Of a stretch of DNA of 64,000 nucleotides, positions 1 to 63,883 are shown one piece after another; the first letter of the stretch is position 1, and the number at the start of each line of letters is the position of its first letter. The position numbers and the translations under genes were made by a program. A model generated the notes under the pieces. The model did not search any database and was not told where the DNA came from. It worked only from the letters and a program-made list of their open reading frames with translations. This stretch comes from Ficedula albicollis (Eukaryota; Chordata; Aves; Passeriformes; Muscicapidae), in contig NC_021678.1 of assembly GCF_000247815.1 (NCBI RefSeq), positions 1,787,345 through 1,851,344 of the forward strand, given 5' to 3'.

Positions 1-1104
1 GAGTATTTGGGAAAAGCAGAGAGCAGCTTCTCTTGTTGCTTTTTGTAACAGCCTTCTCTGCTAAAGGCTGGGAGGAGTTTGGGGTGCAGGGAGATTAGGT
101 TTGCTCAGTTCCCATCCTTGGGAGTTGGCAGTCCCTTGAATAGATGTCTGCTTTTAAGGGCCTGAATTGACTGGCTGGATTGTTGTACTAATTTGCAGTC
201 AGGAAAGGTTTGCCTGGAAATCCTCTGAGAGCAGTGGGTGGCAACAGTTGAAGGTTTTGGGTTTGTTGTTTTTTTTTTCTCAACACCGATCCTGTTCAGG
301 GGATTAATGAAGTAATTGGAAGCAGGCTGGTGTAATTCCAGTGGGACACCTGTTAGACCACTGATATCAAGATTTACCTGAAAATCTTATTAGATTTACC
401 TGAAAATCTTATTAGGTGGCTGCTGAGTGTCAGCAAGTGGCAACTGCTTTTGAGTTTACTGGGGTTAGAAAATAGAGGCTTAAAGCAGCTGTGGAGCAGC
501 TCTTCCTGCTGTGAGGCTGTTTAATAGCTGTGGTTGGTTTATTAATTGGTGCTGTTTGTCTCTGCTGAGAGCAGCAGCGTCTTCCTCAGCTCTGGAGCCA
601 GCCTCTCCTCTCCACTAGAGGGAGAGAGGCTGTTCTGGCAGGAGGTGCTCCTGCTGCTGCCTTTTCTGAGGGAATAACTTGAGTTCAAGTGCTTGGGAGT
701 CCTTGCTGCTGCCCTGCTCAGGATGTTTGTCTCCAGCTGGTTCTGTGTGCTTTCCTCTTGAGACAGGCGTGATCTCCACGATCAAAGGGGAAGCTTTGCA
801 GTCAAAGCTTCTTCTGCTTGGTTCTTTTCCCAGAGCCTGTCCTGTTTGGTTCTTCCCTTGTGACCCCTTATCTCCTCATAGTTTGTCTACAGAGAGCTGC
901 AGGCAGGTATGGGCCAGCAGAAAGAATGATGCAGTCGTGTGATTAGTGCCTGACTCCTTTGCCTTGTGCAGAGCTCATCAAGCCTCTGCTTGATCCTTGT
1001 GGGGTGTGTTGTTGGGGTGTTTGGGGTGGCACTGCAGACCACACATTCCTCTCCTTTCAGAGGCCCTAGCAGGAGAATCTCTCCCACCCTGTGTTTTGTT
1101 ACAG
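1..1104 (+). other. PSAP intron (3' part)
   Basis: This stretch precedes the first recognisable PSAP exon and ends in an acceptor (TTGTTACAG, up to 1104). I see no exon, RNA gene or transposon in it. The only internal structure is a 23-bp direct duplication around 371-416 (gatttacctgaaaatctta-type unit). The exon for the first half of saposin D must lie to the left of the window. Confidence 0.6.
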
Positions 1105-2357
1105 TGTGTGCAGTTTGTGGAACAGTACGAACCCGTGGTTGTGCAACTCTTGGCAGAGGTGATGGATCCCACTTTCGTTTGCACTGTGAGTATTGCATTT
1201 GGCTTTATTGAGTGCTGCCTACTGTCCTGGGTGCCTTTCAGTGCCCAGCATGCAGAAACTCTGCTGGAATCAAAACCAGCATGCTGAATGCTCAGAGCAA
1301 GGCCTGGGGCTTCCTGGAGGGACAGCTGTCTGACTGCCAGCCTAGCACAGGGAGAGAGCTGCCAGTGGTTACCCACTGCTGGTGTTCAGTGACAGGCTGT
1401 GACGTGCCCTGAGTGTGCTGGGAGGTCAAGTGACATTTCTTGAGAAAGGCCCCTCTCTAGAAGATCTGTTTTTCAGAACTTGATACAAAGGAGTTCCAGT
1501 AACTTTACCCTGGGTCAGGTTACGTGGCTGCTGCTTCAGCTGCAGGTGTGACCTCAGTGAGAGCTCCTGCAGCTGCCCCAGTGCAGCTTCCTCACCCATT
1601 CAGGTGGAAGCTCAGACACTGAGACCTCTTGTTGTGCTTAGAAAGGTGCTGACTGTGCTTCTGCTCTTTTCCCAGAAACTTGGAGTATGTGAGTCAGCCA
1701 AAGAGCCTCTCCTGGGGAATGATGCCTGTGTCTGGGGTCCTGGCTACTGGTGTAAGAACATGGACACTGCTGCCCAGTGCAATGTATGTAAGGCAGCCTT
1801 CTGCCTCCAGTTTCCTGTTTTTGACAGCTCCTTCTAAGCTATTTTTGCTTTCTGCTGCTCTTTGAAGTGAATGAATTCCAGTTGAAAAAAAGCAAAAGGG
1901 TGCTAGTTTGATTAGAGGGTGTTTCATTGCTCTTAGCTTTCTCAAAGCTGATTTCCCTCTCCTTCTTATATCCCACACCTGCCTGCTAGTATTTCAGAGT
2001 CTATAGTAAGGTACAGTGTCAGCTTTATATTTAGTGTTTCTGCAGCCAACAGACCGTGTCACAATCTCTCAGCAGGCTGTAAAAATTGGCTTCCAGTGTT
2101 GCTTTTTCTGCCAGGCCTTAATGGCTAGGGGTCATCAGCCTTCTTTCCTAAAGCTCCTGGCTGGTGGGGCTCAGGATGTTATTTATTCTAGTCCTCTTTG
2201 AAATCACTTATTTAAGAAAAACAGATTTGCTCCCAAGATCTTGGCCTGGGATAAGGTGTTGAACTGCTTGTTTGCAAACTGGCTTTTTTTCCACTAATAT
2301 CAGCTATTTCTTCCCCTTTAGGCTGTTGATCACTGCAAACGTCATGTGTGGAACTAG
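1105..2357 (+). CDS. PSAP: Prosaposin, last three coding exons (5'-partial)
   Basis: Prosaposin is a secreted and lysosomal precursor that is cut into saposins A-D, which present sphingolipids to lysosomal hydrolases. Three exons are in the window: 1105-1185 (81 nt, [16 protein letters not shown]... to MDPTFVCT), 1676-1783 (108 nt, [14 protein letters not shown]... to [13 protein letters not shown]) and 2322-2357 (36 nt, [11 protein letters not shown] then TAG). Together they give the C-terminal half of saposin D plus the terminal saposin-A-type domain with its CxWGPxYWC signature. All borders are GT-AG. Exon lengths are identical to those of the paralogue downstream (11445-13374), as expected for a tandem duplication. 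The gene is intact as far as seen; the rest is off the left edge. Confidence 0.96.
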
Positions 2358-4541
2358 AAGAAGAATTTCCAGTTCTGAAAGTTTGCCATGGCTCTTAGGA
2401 AATGTGGGCCGAGGTTGGCAGAGAGCTGTATCTCACCTGTCCCTCCTCTCTGCCTCATTAACAATTTGACCTTCAAGTTCCTTTGTTGTAACTCTTCTGT
2501 AGCAGTGCTGCTGTTGAAGGATCAGATTTTCATTGTTGACTTAACAAAGATATTTCTGATTGTACAGTTTAACCCATTATGCTCCTAAAAATAGTCAGTG
2601 TGTTGTAGATTTTTTTTTTTTTTTTAGTTGATAGCTGAAGTGGTTTTTTATGTGCTGGAAAGAATGACAGAGATGAAATGAGTCAAGGCTCTTATCTTTT
2701 AATTTAAAAAAGAGCAAGATAGCAACTAAACTTTCAAATGTCTTTTTGTAGGCAGCATTGAGAAGATTTTACATGCTTTGCATTTTTAACATCTGGCTGG
2801 AATGTTTATTTTCTGTGTGGGAGCTCTAAGGGATAATGTTGAATCTGGGAATCCTTTCGGCTGGAATTTTCAGAGCTCTGCAGATGCAGAGGAGGGGGCT
2901 TTGTGTGCCCAGCTAATTTTCAAAGTAGTTGGTACTTAAAAAGATGCATCTGAGTGATCAGCCTTTTGCATTTGAGTGACCAGGCTTGTGGCTCATGGTG
3001 TTGTTATAGCTAAGGAAAACCCTCCCTCAGCTTTCCATCACGTCCTTCTGATTTCCTTGGACTTGGTCTCAGCACAGGTGTTCTGCTGCCAAGCCCAGTC
3101 CAGTGGGATGTCAATCTCCTGAAGCATGCTGGCTTACCTGAGGAATGAATGACTCCTATTTTTTTTTTTTTTCCTTATCCTAGTTGCTCAATTCTGCTTG
3201 GTCTTGCAGCTTCCCACAGGCTGGGTGCTGAGGAGGTAGCGTGAGCTGTCGCTGGAAGATGGAGGAGGATCAAGTCAGCAGGAGCTGGGAATATGTCAAT
3301 TTGTCAAGTGGAATTTGTGGAAAAGCAGGGTTTTATTGTAACCTGTTTGTTCCCTGCTCTGCTGTTTCTCTCACAGCATATTTCAGTCATCTAAAGCATG
3401 AGAGGTGGTGTGAGGCCTTGGGGCACCTCCCACTGCTGCCCACCCACTCTCACTGACGCCCTGCTGAGTAACTGGAGGTATGGATTGTTATCCAGAGTTC
3501 CCATTTCTGTTGGGAAATGCAGCAAGCAGAGATGGTAGGAGCAGTGCAGGTATTTGAGGCTCTGCTGACGCACTTGACAGCCTGTCTTTCTGAAATTTCA
3601 CTTGAATGGCTTGAAATTCCCCCAGTAAAAGCCTTCAAGGAAGGCTGCTACCCTGGGAACATGGCAGGCCCTTGATGTGAGGGGTCCTTGGGAGTGAGAA
3701 TCCTGCTTGTACTGCTTGGGACAGACCCTGCATTGGGTGTGCACTTCAGATCAAGTTAATCCCCAAAGCAAAGGCACTGAAGTAGCTCTGAGGAGACCTT
3801 TGGGAAGGAGCAGCTGGGCAGATGTGGAGCTTTGAAAATTCCAGTCCTGTTCAGAAAGATGCTGGTAACTCCTGCTGTTCCTGTGGTGTGTGGGACGTGC
3901 AGGAGCTCCAGTAACAGTGCTGTGGCAGCAAGCAGAGTATTTTTCATTGGAAAACCACTGGGCTGCAGGTTTTTAGTTGGTACTAAAAGCCTGGGCAGTG
4001 CTGACAGATGGCAACAGAGGCGGTTCTCTCCTGTTTCCTGAATGGTAAAGCACTCATGGCTTTAAACAAGAGGGGGGAAAAAAGCAAAATTTCCCCTAAA
4101 GACACAAAATACTGCAGCTTTCTGTCCTGGCAGGCTTGTGCAGTGGTTGTGGTGGTGTATCCCAGCTGGGGGAGATGGAGCAGATAGGAGCTGGGCCCTG
4201 TTCCTTCACACCACTGCCCTGGAGGGACGGGTTCTGTTCCACCACGGCACGGAGGGTGGCATTTGGTGTTGTGAACTGGCTGCTGTGGGTCTTTCTTGGG
4301 GGGAGGTGGGGCTGCATTGACAGCTTGGCAGGTTGGGAAGGTTTTATTTTCCTAGGGGTTTTAGTAGGATTCATGCTGGCAACCTGCTGGGCAAGGTGAA
4401 CCAGGGGAAGTCCTGTGCTCTCGTGGGAGTCCCTTTAGTTTTCTCCCTTCCTGTGGACTGTGGCACCTGACCTGCTTTGAGTCATGCTCTGGGGTGGGGG
4501 GGGAACACTGTGCAGTTGCTTTCTAAAGAACATTGTCTTGA

Positions 4542-4547
4542 TTTTTT

Positions 4548-4598
<51 letters not shown>

Positions 4599-4620
4599 CT
4601 TTTTTTTTTTTTTTTTTTTT
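4542..4620 (+). repeat. T-rich low-complexity tract
   Basis: About 79 bases are almost pure T with a single short aatc interruption. It may be a simple repeat or the reverse-complemented poly(A) tail of an old retroposed sequence; no source sequence is recognisable beside it. Confidence 0.8.
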
Positions 4621-5149
4621 TCCCCTGTAAGAATTTGACAAATTTGCGTGTTTCATTTTTCTCACTGGCAAAGGTTCTCACTGAGGTTCCCCTTGGCTGC
4701 AGGGCCAGGAGAAAGCAGATCCCAAGCTGTCACTGGGAATCTGGGCCTGAATGGATTCAAGTTGCCATTAGGCTGCGTGTCCCATCAAGCCTTTGTTCTG
4801 CTGAGCAGGTGGAAGATTGCCTGGGATTGCTGCTGCTCTCTTCCCTGGACAAACACAACGCCTGCTGTGAGGCAACAGCCCCGTGTTGCAATCCCCAGAG
4901 GGGCTCCTTGATATGGCCTTCCCTGCTGACTCGCACTTAGAGTGGCTTCCCCTGTGGCCTCATTCCTTGCTTGATTCCCAATGAAACTCAGAAATGTCAT
5001 TTAAAGGCAGGGAGCTTTGCTGTCACCTTCCTCTGGGACAGTTTTCCCCGTCTGTACCCACCCTCTGCAGCCAGGTGAGCGTTGAGCAGCAGGTTCTGGG
5101 CTGCTCCTGACCTCCTGGGAATACCTGCCTGCCTCTGGTCCCTCCCTCC

Positions 5150-5304
5150 CTGGTGATGATTTTATAATCAAGGCATAAAGTGAGGGGTGTGGTAATTGCC
5201 CTGCGTAGGTGTGGATTCTCACTGCTTCCCCAGCCCATCCAAGATTCCTCAGTCTGGGAGCAGCACAGGAGAGGAACCAGCCACTGAGGACTCTTGGGAA
5301 CGGC
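5150..5304 (+). promoter_or_regulatory. Possible core promoter of the prosaposin-like gene
   Basis: A TATA-like sequence (ttttataatc, about 5158-5167) lies roughly 140 nt before the ATG at 5305. This spacing would leave a short 5' UTR. It is suggestive only: the transcript start cannot be read from sequence, and a GC-rich block around 7.0-8.2 kb inside intron 1 could be an alternative promoter. Confidence 0.25.
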
Positions 5305-13374
<8,070 letters not shown>

Positions 13375-15001
13375 GAGCCGTGTCCCCAGCTGGCCCGACT
13401 CGCTCTGCCCTTTGGATCGGGATCCCGGCTCCCTTCCCTCGGGACGTGCCTGCACTCACAGACGGCCGTGGCAGGAGCCAACCGGGAAACCCCAGCGGCC
13501 TCGGCCACTTCCTCTTCCACTCCTGGGGCTTGGATTTCCAAATCAGGTTAAGGGACTCGTTAATATTTTCAGGACTAGGGATTCAGCCTTGAGGTCTCTC
13601 AGGGTGGCTGTGAAATCCCCAACCTCTATTCCCGCCTCTATCTCCGTCCCCAGTCCCTTCTCTACCTCTCCATCCCACCCTGAACCACTCGTAAGGCCCA
13701 GATCCTGCAACATGGATCTGTCCCTGTGGGCTGGGCTGGGCTCTGCTGCCCAAACCCTGGCCCCTCACTCCTGGCTGGCCACTCCAGCCTCACCTGAACA
13801 TAAAGTGAAAGAGTTTGGGTGCCAGGATTTCCTTTCACACCCCCATCCCTGCTGGGGGTCCCGTGCTGACCCAGCCGTGGTGGCGAGGGCAGCGGGGTGC
13901 TGGCTCGTCCCTCCCTGTCGTGTCGGGGGGATGCCTGCAGTGCCTGGTCCCGGGCGTGCATGGGAGCATCCCATCACAAATAAACTCTTCTCGTGAGCCT
14001 GGCTGGTTGTGTCCTTCCTCCTTGTGCTGGGGGCTGCAGTGGGACTGCGGGCAAACCCGGAGGACGTTTAATGCTTCCCCCAAAATCCCAGGTGCAGCAA
14101 CACCCAGGGTGGCATCTGGTGAAGATGGTGGATTGAGGGGTGAGTCAAAAGAGGGTCTTCTCTCCCAAAGGGGATTTAGATCTGGGGAGGAAGGACGACA
14201 GACAGGTGACCCAAAGCCATAGACAGTGTATTTCTGAGTCCCGTAACAGACCGTGCCCGAAACTCTCCACAAGGTTACTGTGACTGGAAACAAACCCCCG
14301 AACAAACAACCCCAAATGCAAGAGAGAAGGGGAAAGAAAAGGGCAACAAAAGACACGCACGAGCACTGCACATCCAGTTACTCTCTCTCTTTTTCGACAT
14401 CGCAACAAGTTTTGGTAAAGCCAGCAAAATGGAGGAATGTCTTTGGGTTGGGTTTTTTTTTTTTTTTTTCCTTTTTAATTTTTTGGGTCTTTCCTTACTA
14501 GAAAGGTGACGTTAATGCCAAAAGGATTTGGTATCTCCCCACGCTTCCCTGGCCCTCCCCATGCTCGTGGTCGAGGTGTGACAGCTGCTTGTCCCCAGCC
14601 TGTTCCCAGGGATGGCAGCACATCGTCCGCATCCTCACTGCACCTTCCTCCCCTGTCCAGCCTGGACTCATCAGCTTCACTTAGCTTTTCTTTTCCTTTT
14701 TTTTAAATTTTTTTTTTTTAGAAAAAAACCCTTTTGTTCTTCTTCTTTTTAATAAGAAAAATAAAAAAAATTTAATGGTTTCATGGATAAATGACAGGCG
14801 AGTAAAAGCATTCCGGTCCTGAGAGCCCTCTCCCGGGGCCAAGCCCTCCGAGGCCGCCAGAGCGATCTGCACCGGGGGTAACTGGACCCCTGCGGGGGAA
14901 GAGGGGGGCCCAGCACCAGTCTCGGGGTGCCCCTGGCCCCCACCACGGCCCCCCTTGGTCTGTGCTTCCTCCTGGCTTGCCTAGAGCAGCAGCAGCGCTC
15001 G
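13375..15001. other. Convergent 3' ends of the prosaposin-like gene and CDH23
   Basis: The two genes meet tail to tail here. The + gene has AATAAA at 13979-13984, about 605 nt after its stop. The - gene (CDH23) has possible ATTAAA signals on the - strand at 14772-14777 and about 14475-14480. T- and A-rich simple tracts lie at 14453-14480 and 14699-14775. No further gene is visible. Confidence 0.6.
13979..13984 (+). terminator. Poly(A) signal of the prosaposin-like gene
   Basis: A canonical AATAAA occurs in the context atcacaaataaactcttctc, about 605 nt after the stop codon and before the convergent CDH23 transcript. A GT-rich stretch (ggctggttgtgtcc) follows within 30 nt, as expected downstream of a cleavage site. 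Confidence 0.75.
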
Positions 15002-58137
<43,136 letters not shown>

Positions 58138-61100
58138 CTTCATGAGAAAAGCAGAGGAGTAGAGGTGAAGGGCAGAGAATTCCAGACTAGGACTAGTCCT
58201 CCCACCCTGCCAAAGCTGAACATTCTTCTCCTCCACCTGAGCTGGGGAGCTTACCAAATACAAAGCAAAGTAAGTCGCTCTCCCTTCATCACTGGGCAGC
58301 AGGGATGGTGGGCTCAGGAGCCCCTGGCTGCCAGCTCAGCTGCTGGGGCTGAGCCTCAGGAGCACACCACAAATCCCACAGTGTGCTGGAGGAGCTGCCC
58401 CCATCAATCCTACCCTGAATTCCAGTGTTTGTCCCAGTGGTGATGCCGGCAGGGATGGAGCCTTGCTGGGGTGATTTGAGCTGGGCAGGAAGAGGTGGGC
58501 ACACAGCCCATGGCATCCTGCTTACCAAGCAGCAGAACACGAAAAAACCAGCCTAGAGCATCCTTGTGAGGCCCTGAGCAGGGGTGGGAGCACCCCTAGG
58601 CTCTGATGCACTGCATGGACCGAGTCTGCCCTGGGAAAACCAAGGCACGGGTCCCCTCTGGTGTCACTGAACAAGACTGCAGTGCTTTCCCCACAGCCCC
58701 AGCCAGCAGCTGGCAGCTGGGAAGAGGGACCTGGCCGTGACCAGCAGGGCTGGGGCTTCCAGTCCAGCTGGCACCGAGCCCCTGAATTTCTCTCAGGGCA
58801 AAACCCACTCCCCACAAAGCACCCAAAGCTTGTGGCCACTCACAAAGCACCAGGACGAGGATTCAGGGAGTGCCCGAGGCTTTATTCCCTCCCTGCTTCC
58901 CTCTGCAAGGCATCTTCTGCCTCATCTGTTTCCTATGATACTACCCAGCAGTTTCTTTTTGTTTTTTTTTCTGGGAAGGTTTGCACCCAGATTTATGCTG
59001 GGAAGAGGAAAGGCTGCTGCAAGGAACTTTCACCCTCAGCCCCACACAACACTCACAGGAGTCAGAGATGCTCCTCTGAAATGTGGCTTTGAGGCACCTT
59101 GAACTGCCTTCCACCAAGTCCACCAAGCAGAAAACTTGGAAAATACTGACTTCTGTCTGGATTTCTCACCCCTGTGCCCACACATGCTGTTTTCCTCTGT
59201 CCCAAACCATTTTATCTCTTGCTCATGGCTTATTCCATGTTCCACCAGGGACTTCCTTGCACAGTGGGGAGTTCCCCCTCCCAAAACAGCTCTTTCTGGG
59301 CTTCCTGAAGCAGAGCTGGGCTGTGTCCTCTCCTGTGGGATGGGTCCCACAGCAGCAGGCAGTGAAGCAGAGCTGGGCTGTGTCTTCTCCTGTGGGATGG
59401 GCCCCACAGCAGCAGGCAGGTGATGCCCAGGCAGACCAGCTGCCCTGGCATGGCTCAGGGAAAACCTATCATGTCAGGAAAAGAAAAGCTTTCCATGTTT
59501 TCACAGGGAAAAGCCAGAGGAGGAAAAATGAAGGGATGGGAGGCAAATCTTTCCAGCTTTTTGTGCCATTCCTTGCCACACTGTGCCCAGGAAAGCACAT
59601 TTCAGGATGAGCCAACTGCACCTTGCAAACCCCCTTGGGCCACCCTCTTCCCAGCTCACCCCAAGCCTGAAGCTCTGGTACATAAACTAGGTGATATGTG
59701 TCAACCCAGACATTTATTTTTTTTTTTTAAATTAAAAATCAGTAGTTTGTATTAAGGCAAGGTATGCTCCTGCCAGTCTGCTGCCTGAGGAAAGTTTTGT
59801 TTGACCTGCTGAGATCCCAAAGGAAAGGTGGTGCTTTGAAGGGCCATAAAAGAATGGGAAAAAAAGTAGATTTTCTGGGAAAAGGGGGAGCAGGCATGTG
59901 GAAAGCACCCCTCCCACCACGGGGAGCTCAGCCCAGGACTGCACCACTGAGTCATCCTACAGGGATAAACCCTGAGGAATTATCCCAGGGGGCTCGGCCC
60001 CAGCGAGGGACACAGCTCCAGCAGGACACAGCTCTGTCCCCCTCGTCCTTGCTGTGCAGGCTGTCCCCAGCCCGGCTGGCACCTCTGTCCCACCCTCCCC
60101 AAAGGGAGGAGGGGGCTGGCAGCCGGCAGAGATCGGTGGGAGAGGCACAAGGAGGGAATGCAGGAGGCAGAACCCGGGCTTGGCTGGCTGGTGAGAGGTA
60201 GGGACCCCAAAACCTCCCCCCTTTGGTCACCCCCAGGGGTGAGACAGACGCCTGGCTGCAGAGCTGCTGCCCTGAGCCCAGGGAAAGGGCTGAAAACGGG
60301 TGGGGATGCAGAATTCGGGGTGGGGATGCAGAATTCGGGGTGGGGATGAGGTCAGGCGTCCCTCCTCCCTTCCCAGGCTCGTTGCTGTGTCTCTCCTGGT
60401 GATGGGAGAGGGGGAAAGCCCTGTGGATGCAGCTCTGAGGGTGATGGGGAGCAGCATCACTCACAGCTCTGGGGTCCCAACCATCCGGGTCGGGTGTTTG
60501 CCCAGCATCACCTTCTCCTGCGAGCCCAGTGGGAATATTTGGGATAAGTTGGGGAGCTCCAGGAAAAGTGTTGCTAAGCAGGCTGGGCAGGGGAATGAGA
60601 GCTGCTTTTCATGGGAGCTGTGTCGCAGGCAGTGCCTGAAAACAGCCTTTTCTTTGCAGGAGTTTGAGGAAAGGGAGGGAGAGCATATGGAAAAGCTGCC
60701 AAACTAGGCAGCTGGGCCAGGGCAGGGAGCAGTGCCTGCTGCTGGGCTGAACAACTCTCTCTGCTGCTCATGCATGAGAATCATTCCTTTTTTCTTCCTT
60801 TCCACCTTTCTCAGGGGCATTTTACCTTTTGCAATGTCTCTTTTTTTTTTCCCCCTCTGATCCTCGTCTGCCTCGTGGCCGGTGCTGGAGCCTGAGTGCT
60901 CGAGGGGATGTGTCACATTTGGAGCTGATCAGGCTGGGGGGGATTTCCAGGACAGGAAAATCTCTTTTAACCCACCAGGGTGACGACTATGGAGGCTGGG
61001 TGGGACAGTGATGCTGGGAAGGGGCAGTGCCATGAAAGCTGAGTGTGAGGAGAAGCTGGATGGGAAGCAAGAGGAGAGCAGGGAGTGGATGAAAAAGCCT

Positions 61101-62659
61101 GGGAAAACATCGGTGTGATCCCTCCTGATGGGTTTCTATGGAGCACTGTCAAGTGAATTCAAAAGACAAGAGCAAGAAGGGCCTGCAGGAATTGCCCACG
61201 CCTCCTGGCTGGCTCTGAAGGAGCAATGTGAGGCCACCACGCTGAGCACAGGCAGTCAGTGAATGCCAGCACTAAGGCAGCCCTGGAAACCTGGATTGAG
61301 GCTGCCCTTGGAGTGGGACATGTGCTCCTGCCAGCACAGAGGAGCCTGTCCATGGAGCAGGGAGTCCTTGGGATTGCTGCTCTGCTCCCAAAGCTGAGGG
61401 GAAGGGACGGAGCTAGTTAAGGATAAAAAAATACTTTTGGGGTGAAAAGATCACTGTGGAGGGGTTGACAAGAGCTTCAGTCCCCATGCAACACACACAG
61501 GGATTCACCCTCTCAAAGCCGACCCATTTGTTTTTGCATTCCCCATTTTCCAGGCTCTGACCCATGGAAACAGCACCAAAGACCCCCAAGTGATTCAGAC
61601 CATGTCACTGATGTCCTCTCCCCACTTTTTGGGATGTTTTTGGTGAATGTCTGGCTGCCGCCTTACACACACCCGTGTGACTTTGGGATGCAAGAGCAGA
61701 CCTAGAGACTCTGGCAGCCCTGCAGCCCTGCCTTTCCCCCACTAAGATTTTAAATTGGCTCAATCCAAATCCAAGTCCACCAGGAGATTGCCCAGCCACA
61801 GACCAGTTAGTCAGCTCTCCCAGATCTCCACAGGAAACCCATCATGATAAAGCTGACTTTATTTACCCCAAGAGGGTTGGCACAAACAGGATTTCCCCAG
61901 CCCTCATCACCTCATCTCCATCTGGAGAGGTGCCAGCCCCTGGCACGGCCTGTCTGGGGAGCAAAAAAGTGAGTGCAAAATGCTCTTGGGAGGATCTGAC
62001 CTGTTGGGGGAAGGAGAGGACAGTCTCCATCAGGTGTTAGGTAAGAGCTGTCACTGCTAGCACTCTGGGAAGCTGGTTTGCATCACCTGTGACATGTCTG
62101 AGCCTGAAAGCAGGTCAGCAAAATGCCTGGCACGAGGATTTTTGGCACAGGTAGGGTGAGGGTGTTACTTTTCACCCTTACAAAATAATAAAATCAGTGC
62201 TAGTACAATACCACAGCTTGATGGGGGCTTATCAGGGCACAGGCTCAACCAACTGTCCAATTCCTTCAGGAGAATAATCACAAAAGCCTCAAATGACAGC
62301 CAGTTCAGCAAACCTGCATTTCTGGGGAAGAGAGGAGAATAAAACCTCAACAGCTTGTGGGGGGAGGATTTTGAACTCTCTGTAGTACATGGATATTTAC
62401 CTCTTCCAGAAAATCTTCATGCAATGTGTGTGTGCTCCCTAAAAGTGTCCTCCCACGGTACCACACATAAATAGTGGTAGATTTCTTTGCCAGGTGGTTT
62501 TGCACTTCAGTTTGGGCAGATGGACACCTCCTGAAAACATGGCTGGGAGAATCCTGGGCATCAAGGCATGACAAGAATCCACCAGCTTAACCAGAGGGTG
62601 GCTTTCCAGGTGGTGACCACCTGTGCCACTCCTCTGTGTCACCTTGCACTGCAGGGAAG
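58138..62659. other. CDH23 intron and upstream region of C10orf105
   Basis: No CDH23 exon is visible to the right of 58137, so this is an intron of more than 5.8 kb. It contains a 56-bp duplication (59308-59419) and a 20-bp repeat at about 60299-60345 (ggtggggatgcagaattcgg). An acceptor-like tgcactgcag ends at 62654, just before the C10orf105 ATG; an upstream non-coding exon of that gene is likely but not identifiable. Confidence 0.5.
59308..59419. repeat. 56-bp tandem duplication
   Basis: Two copies of gaagcagagctgggctgtgt... to ...ccacagcagcaggcagt lie at 59308-59363 and 59364-59419 with two substitutions. Confidence 0.9.
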
Positions 62660-63055
62660 ATGAGCGCGGAGCACTCTGCCAACGGGACCTCTCCCACCCC
62701 GCCTCTCCTCGGGCTTCCCACCACGGAGCTGCTCCCACCCAGTGCTGCACCCCCTCAGGGGACAGACTGGCTGCCCATCACCGTCGGGGTCACCTGCATC
62801 TTCCTGCTCCTGGCCACCCTCCTCGTCTTTGTCACCCTCTGCAAGCCAGCGGCGCAGGGCTGGTCCCTCTCTGGTCGCCAGGAGCGCCTGCCCCACCTCC
62901 CTGTGGATGCCAGTGAGCCCCAGCTGAGGCTCTGGAAGCGTCTGGGCTCCCTCAGGTGCTCCAGCAGCAGCTTCAGGAGGAGCCAGCTGGTGCCTCAGAG
63001 CCCTCTTGCCTCTCCCAGCCAGGACTGGCACATCGTGGAGTCCACCAAAATGTGA
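62660..63055 (+). CDS. C10orf105: C10orf105-like small single-pass membrane protein, nested in CDH23
   Basis: A 131-residue protein on the strand opposite CDH23, as the human gene is. Residues 1-38 are Ser/Thr/Pro-rich with one sequon (NGT). Residues about 39-60 form the membrane helix (TVGVTCIFLLLATLLVFVTL), followed by CKPAA. The conserved SEPQLRLWKRLGSLR and the C terminus VESTKM identify the family. I chose the ATG at 62660 (context gggaagATGA) because an upstream in-frame GTG lies before a plausible splice acceptor. Human C10orf105 is about 133 residues. Function is unknown. It could be annotated simply as a hypothetical protein, but length, ends and position agree well. Confidence 0.92.
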   Translation: MSAEHSANGTSPTPPLLGLPTTELLPPSAAPPQGTDWLPITVGVTCIFLLLATLLVFVTLCKPAAQGWSLSGRQERLPHLPVDASEPQLRLWKRLGSLRCSSSSFRRSQLVPQSPLASPSQDWHIVESTKM

Positions 63056-63883
63056 CCTTGCCCTGCTGCTCCTTCCCAAGCTTTTGGCTCCCTTCTCAAG
63101 CATCCCTTGGTACCCTGAACAACCTGGCAGAGACCCTTTGAGCAACTCATTTCCAGGACATTTTGCAATGCCAGGTTCCCAAATGCTTTCCAGGTTACTG
63201 CTTCCTGCCAGGGAAGGTGGAGGCATCCAAACTACCCCCACGCCCAGCTACCAGCGGGCGGTCCAAAAAAAAAAAAATCCTGCTGCTTCGTTTCTTTTGG
63301 AAAACATTGTGCAAGTTGTGCTCCACCTGAAGAAACAGCCTGGAAGAGAGCAGGAGCAACCTGGCCACCTGAAGAGAGGAAGCCCAGAGAAAATCTGCTC
63401 CATAGAAAGCAATCCTCAGTGGAGATTTCCCCCTGCGCAGGTGGAGGGAGGCTCGTGCCCCATGTGCTGCCCGGTCCCTGTCACCCCATTCCATGGGGTC
63501 AATGCATTCCCATTCCTGCTCTCTGGCCTGCCTGGTTTTGGGAGAAAAGGGATGGGGAAACATTCAGAAACTCTCCTGCTGCCCTGGGGTTGTGGGGATG
63601 CATTTGGTGGGAGAGACCTTCTGTACAAATGGTTCACACTGAAGGTGTAAATTAAAGTAAAGCCTGGTGATGGATCATTTCTGTTTCTCTTCCATCTTGC
63701 TCTGTGGAAAAAACCAACTTCCCCCAATTACTCCCTCTCTTTTGCCATGGACTTCCAAGGGCATCCCCCTCTAAGAAAAGGCACTTTGACACCAGCCAGG
63801 CTCGAGGTCCCTCCGTTCATCCAATTTGCCAAACCGGCTCAATTCGAGGAGTCCTGTGCAGGGACACACCTCCATCCTGGGAC
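63056..63883 (+). other. 3' UTR of C10orf105 and flanking intron
   Basis: This non-coding stretch contains a likely poly(A) signal ATTAAA at 63651-63656 (about 600 nt after the stop), followed by T- and C-rich sequence. A short A tract lies at 63266-63278. No other gene is visible. Confidence 0.6.
63651..63656 (+). terminator. Probable poly(A) signal of C10orf105
   Basis: ATTAAA in the context gtgtaaattaaagtaaagcc, with T-rich sequence (ttctgtttctcttcc) about 30 nt downstream. Confidence 0.55.

Larger units (their letters stand above)
2358..5304 (+). other. PSAP 3' UTR and intergenic region
   Basis: This lies between the PSAP stop codon and the start codon of the paralogue. It is relatively AT-rich and must contain the PSAP 3' UTR. 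I could not find a canonical AATAAA, so the transcript end is not placed. A long T tract lies at 4542-4620. No other gene is visible; short ORFs here have no recognisable family features. Confidence 0.5.

Noticed and set aside
62636..62659. Upstream in-frame GTG as the start of C10orf105
   Set aside because: A splice acceptor (tgcactgcag) lies between it and the ATG at 62660, which has a good context and gives the family's usual length.
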